Shown here one piece after another: positions 61,073 through 64,000 of a stretch of 64,000 nt of DNA. Both the position numbers and the translations under genes were made by a program. The stretch spans positions 10,362 through 74,361 of the forward strand of contig JBHGAV010000014.1 of assembly GCA_041946685.1 (NCBI GenBank), read 5' to 3'. Under the pieces are notes generated by a model. It searched no databases. It had not been told where the DNA came from and worked only from the letters and a program-made list of their open reading frames with translations. The stretch comes from JBHGAV01 sp041946685 (GTDB lineage: Bacteria > Acidobacteriota > Terriglobia > Bryobacterales > Bryobacteraceae). Position 1 is the first letter of the stretch; every line of letters starts with the position of its first letter.

Positions 61073-62008
61073 CTACTTTAGCGAATCGGGGTTCCGGACC
61101 GCGGCGGCCACCTGGCCGATCGCCCTGCGGGCCTGCATCAGCCTGCCCGGCATCGAGAAGAACGGGTGGATCATGCCCGGATACCGCGTGCAAATGACTG
61201 GGACTCCGAATTCCTCGAGCCGCTTGGCGTATGCCTCCCCTTCGTCCCGCAGGACGTCGCACTCGGCCGTGATCACGAGCGCCGGAGGGAGACCGCGCAG
61301 GTTGGGCTCCAGCAGCGGCGAGGCGTGCGGGTGAGCGGCATCCTCCAAACGGGCAAGGTAGCAGTCTCGAAACCACTCCATCTCCGAACGGGTCAGGTTG
61401 TAGCCTTCGGCAAACTCGCCGTAGGAGGCCGTGTCGAAGGAGGCGAGGTTCGTCACCGGGTAGACCAGTATCTGCGCGGCCAGAGCCGGGCCGCCTTCGT
61501 CGCGGCACTTGAGCGCCACCACCGTAGCCAGGTTCCCACCCGCGCTGTCGCCGCCCACCGCGATGCGGCGCGGATCGACGCCGAGGCGAGCGGCGTTCTC
61601 GCCCACCCACAGGGTCGCGGCTTGGCAGTCCTCCACGGCCGCCGGGAACTTGTGTTCGGGCGCAAGCCGGTAGTCCACGGCCACCACGACTGCTCCGGCC
61701 TGCCGGGCGATGGCGCGGCAGACGTTGTCGTGCGTTTCGAGGTCGCACACCACCCAGCCCCCGCCGTGGAAGTAGACCAGGGCCGGCATCGGGCCGCCGC
61801 TTTCCGGCGCATAGACGCGCATCCGAACAGGTCCCGAAACGTCCTCGACGCGGGCGACGGGCTCCGCCGGGCCTGCGAGATCCTTCAGCCCTTCGGCGGC
61901 CGCCTGGCGCGCCTGCTGAGGCGGCAGGCTCTCCAGGGGAGGCGCGCACTGCGCCTCGATCAATTCCAGGAGCACACGCACTTCCGGGTCAAGTCTGGTG
62001 TCGTTCAT
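61073..62008 (-). CDS. HSL-family esterase
   Basis: A 311-residue alpha/beta hydrolase of the hormone-sensitive-lipase (acetyl esterase) family. The oxyanion motif is HGGG (in LVYFHGGGWVVCD), the nucleophile motif is GDSAGG, and the later Asp and His are in ECDVLRDEG and PGMIHPFFSM. No signal peptide is visible, so it acts in the cytosol on small ester substrates. It starts 10 nt after the stop of the dehydrogenase gene, so both may be co-transcribed. Confidence 0.92.
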   Translation of the reverse strand: MNDTRLDPEVRVLLELIEAQCAPPLESLPPQQARQAAAEGLKDLAGPAEPVARVEDVSGPVRMRVYAPESGGPMPALVYFHGGGWVVCDLETHDNVCRAIARQAGAVVVAVDYRLAPEHKFPAAVEDCQAATLWVGENAARLGVDPRRIAVGGDSAGGNLATVVALKCRDEGGPALAAQILVYPVTNLASFDTASYGEFAEGYNLTRSEMEWFRDCYLARLEDAAHPHASPLLEPNLRGLPPALVITAECDVLRDEGEAYAKRLEEFGVPVICTRYPGMIHPFFSMPGRLMQARRAIGQVAAAVRNPDSLK

Positions 62009-62018
62009 GGCGTCGGCC

Positions 62019-63074
62019 TCAGTACCACTTCTGCTTGTCGACGACGTACCGCAAGGGCTCGCCGTTGACAAACCGGACGAGGTTGTCTTTCACGACATCC
62101 AGCTGGCGGCGCAACTCGTTCTGGCTCCGCGTGGCGATATGGGGCGTGATGACCACGTTCTCGAACCTCCAGAGGGGGTGCCCCTTCGGCAGCGGCTCGG
62201 GATCGGTTACGTCAACGCCGGCTCCCGCCAGTCTTCCCTCTTTCAGCGCGGCCACCAGCGCATCCATGTCGTACAAGCCGCCGCGCGAGACGGCGATGAA
62301 GAGAGCGCCCTTCTTCAGCAGGCCGAATTGCCGGGCCCCCATCATCTTGTGGGAGGCTGGCGTGTCCGGAGCGGAGATGAACACGACATCCGCCTCGGGG
62401 AGAACCGTGTCCAGCCGGTCGGGATAGACGGTCTTCAAGAGGAACGGCGAAGGGTTGATATCCTCCGGGTCCACGCCGATCACCTTCATCCCGCAGGCCC
62501 AGGCGCGCTTGGAGATCTCCGAGCCGATGCCGCCCACGCCGATGACGACCGCGGTGGCTCCCTCCAGGTCGCGGGCGAGGATCTGCGGCTTTCCCCACAC
62601 CTCCTGGGTACGAATCGGGATGTAGTAGGTCAGCTCACGCGTCAGCGCCAGCAGCAACGCCATGGCATGATCGGCGATGGCCGCGCTGGCGACCTTCTGG
62701 AAATTGGTGATCACGATGTCGCTGTTCAGGAGTTCGGGATACCGGTAGGGTTCCACACCCGCGCTGGTGACCTGCACCCACTTAAGCTTGGGACCCGCCT
62801 TGATGATCTCGCGGCGGGGAGCGCCGATGTAGGCGTCAGCATCGGCCAGTTCCCTGTAGAACTGCTCGCGCTCGGCGTCGGTGCGGGGCATGGGAGAAGC
62901 CAGCCGAGGGTAGTCTCCTGCCGGGGTGGGCAACAGGGAAACGATGCGTGCTCCAGGTACGACGCTCTGAAGCTCCTTGGCGACCTGGTCGGTCAGCCCT
63001 GTGACGAGAATCTTCTTCTGCTGGCCGAGCAACAAGGGCGCAGCCACAAGAAGGGTCAGCAAACTTCTTCTCAT
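62019..63074 (-). CDS. Exported D-2-hydroxyacid dehydrogenase
   Basis: A 351-residue D-isomer-specific 2-hydroxyacid dehydrogenase. The NAD-binding motif is VIGVGGIGSEISKRAW, followed by ALFIAVSRGGLYDMDALV and the catalytic His in VVITPHIA. The N-terminus MRRSLLTLLVAAPLLLGQQK looks like a signal peptide, with a twin-arginine start, although this family is normally cytosolic. Start 63074 is favoured by TTGGAG upstream. Periplasmic NAD-dependent chemistry is unusual. Confidence 0.88.
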   Translation of the reverse strand: MRRSLLTLLVAAPLLLGQQKKILVTGLTDQVAKELQSVVPGARIVSLLPTPAGDYPRLASPMPRTDAEREQFYRELADADAYIGAPRREIIKAGPKLKWVQVTSAGVEPYRYPELLNSDIVITNFQKVASAAIADHAMALLLALTRELTYYIPIRTQEVWGKPQILARDLEGATAVVIGVGGIGSEISKRAWACGMKVIGVDPEDINPSPFLLKTVYPDRLDTVLPEADVVFISAPDTPASHKMMGARQFGLLKKGALFIAVSRGGLYDMDALVAALKEGRLAGAGVDVTDPEPLPKGHPLWRFENVVITPHIATRSQNELRRQLDVVKDNLVRFVNGEPLRYVVDKQKWY

Positions 63075-63152
63075 GAGTCCACTCCAAGACGTAGAATTGC
63101 CTGCTAAACATGCAGCATACACCTTGCCGGCCTTTGAGTTCCGCGCGCGCGG

Positions 63153-63220
63153 TTGATTCCAGAGTGCATCCTCCTATATAGTTTAGGGTTGGGTCCCGGT
63201 CGCGCGACCCTCCTGTTTTT
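63153..63220 (+). promoter_or_regulatory. Promoter and hairpin leader of the H+-pyrophosphatase gene
   Basis: TTGATT (63153-63158), 16 bp, TATATA (63175-63180) form a good promoter, with a predicted start near 63187. The leader contains the palindrome GGTCGCGCGACC (63198-63209) followed by CTCCTGTTTTT (63210-63220), which resembles an intrinsic terminator or attenuator placed before the ribosome binding site GGAGG at 63231-63235. Confidence 0.6.
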
Positions 63221-63242
63221 CCTGTCCCTTGGAGGCTTACTG

Positions 63243-64000
<758 letters not shown>

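Overview
The window looks like a piece of chromosome from a high-GC Acidobacteriota, most likely of the Bryobacterales (Solibacter-like) group. The signs are three very large TonB-dependent receptors that begin with a carboxypeptidase-regulatory-like domain, a duplicated-domain MacB-type permease of the acidobacterial kind, FG-GAP propeller proteins, exported Gfo/Idh/MocA oxidoreductases and a DUF1080-type domain. This placement rests on gene content and style, not on a marker phylogeny. I saw no rRNA, tRNA, CRISPR array, transposase or phage gene.

Left part (1-22,300): mostly housekeeping. It holds a lipoprotein, purE, a two-gene ABC exporter, YjbQ, a DUF167 protein, a KDPG aldolase, a 56-residue Trm112-like protein (5263-5433), an MsbA-like exporter and a tightly packed run yicC-gmk-rpoZ-coaBC-UDG-tmk-holB. 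On the other strand follow a TolC/MacB-permease/TPR group and a polytopic membrane protein. Then come iorA-iorB-paaK-ACT-aminotransferase, a coherent set for turning aromatic amino acids into aryl-acetyl-CoA. Its IorA lacks the usual C-terminal ferredoxin domain.

Middle part (22,300-41,100): carbohydrate and envelope functions. An alginate-export-type porin is paired with an exported parallel beta-helix protein and followed by a processive family-2 glycosyltransferase. Next are two exported Gfo/Idh/MocA oxidoreductases, a large TonB-dependent receptor, a divergent single-pass membrane regulator candidate, a DUF1080-like/seven-bladed FG-GAP protein and an ABC permease. Read together these suggest an extracytoplasmic glycoside-oxidation (3-keto-sugar) locus.

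Right-middle part (41,100-56,100): a region built by duplication and decay. A second and third TonB-dependent receptor, two TPR lipoprotein-like or membrane-anchored paralogues, an FG-GAP protein and a NosR/NapH-like polyferredoxin with a cupredoxin-like head are arranged in tandem. Between them lie a gutted TPR pseudogene and a scar that joins the end of a lost Fe-S gene and the start of a lost FG-GAP gene to an intact TPR gene. Two of the receptors share a promoter layout (TTGATC or TTGACC, 17 bp, then the -10) with the same GGACGGTC inverted repeat just upstream of the -35. All three receptors end in a strong GC hairpin.

Right part (56,200-64,000): an exported esterase with a mutarotase-like partner, a small monooxygenase-like protein, a GNAT acetyltransferase, a Cys-rich protein overlapping a coproheme decarboxylase (HemQ), an HSL-type esterase, an exported D-2-hydroxyacid dehydrogenase, and the 5' part of a membrane proton-pumping pyrophosphatase that runs off the right edge.
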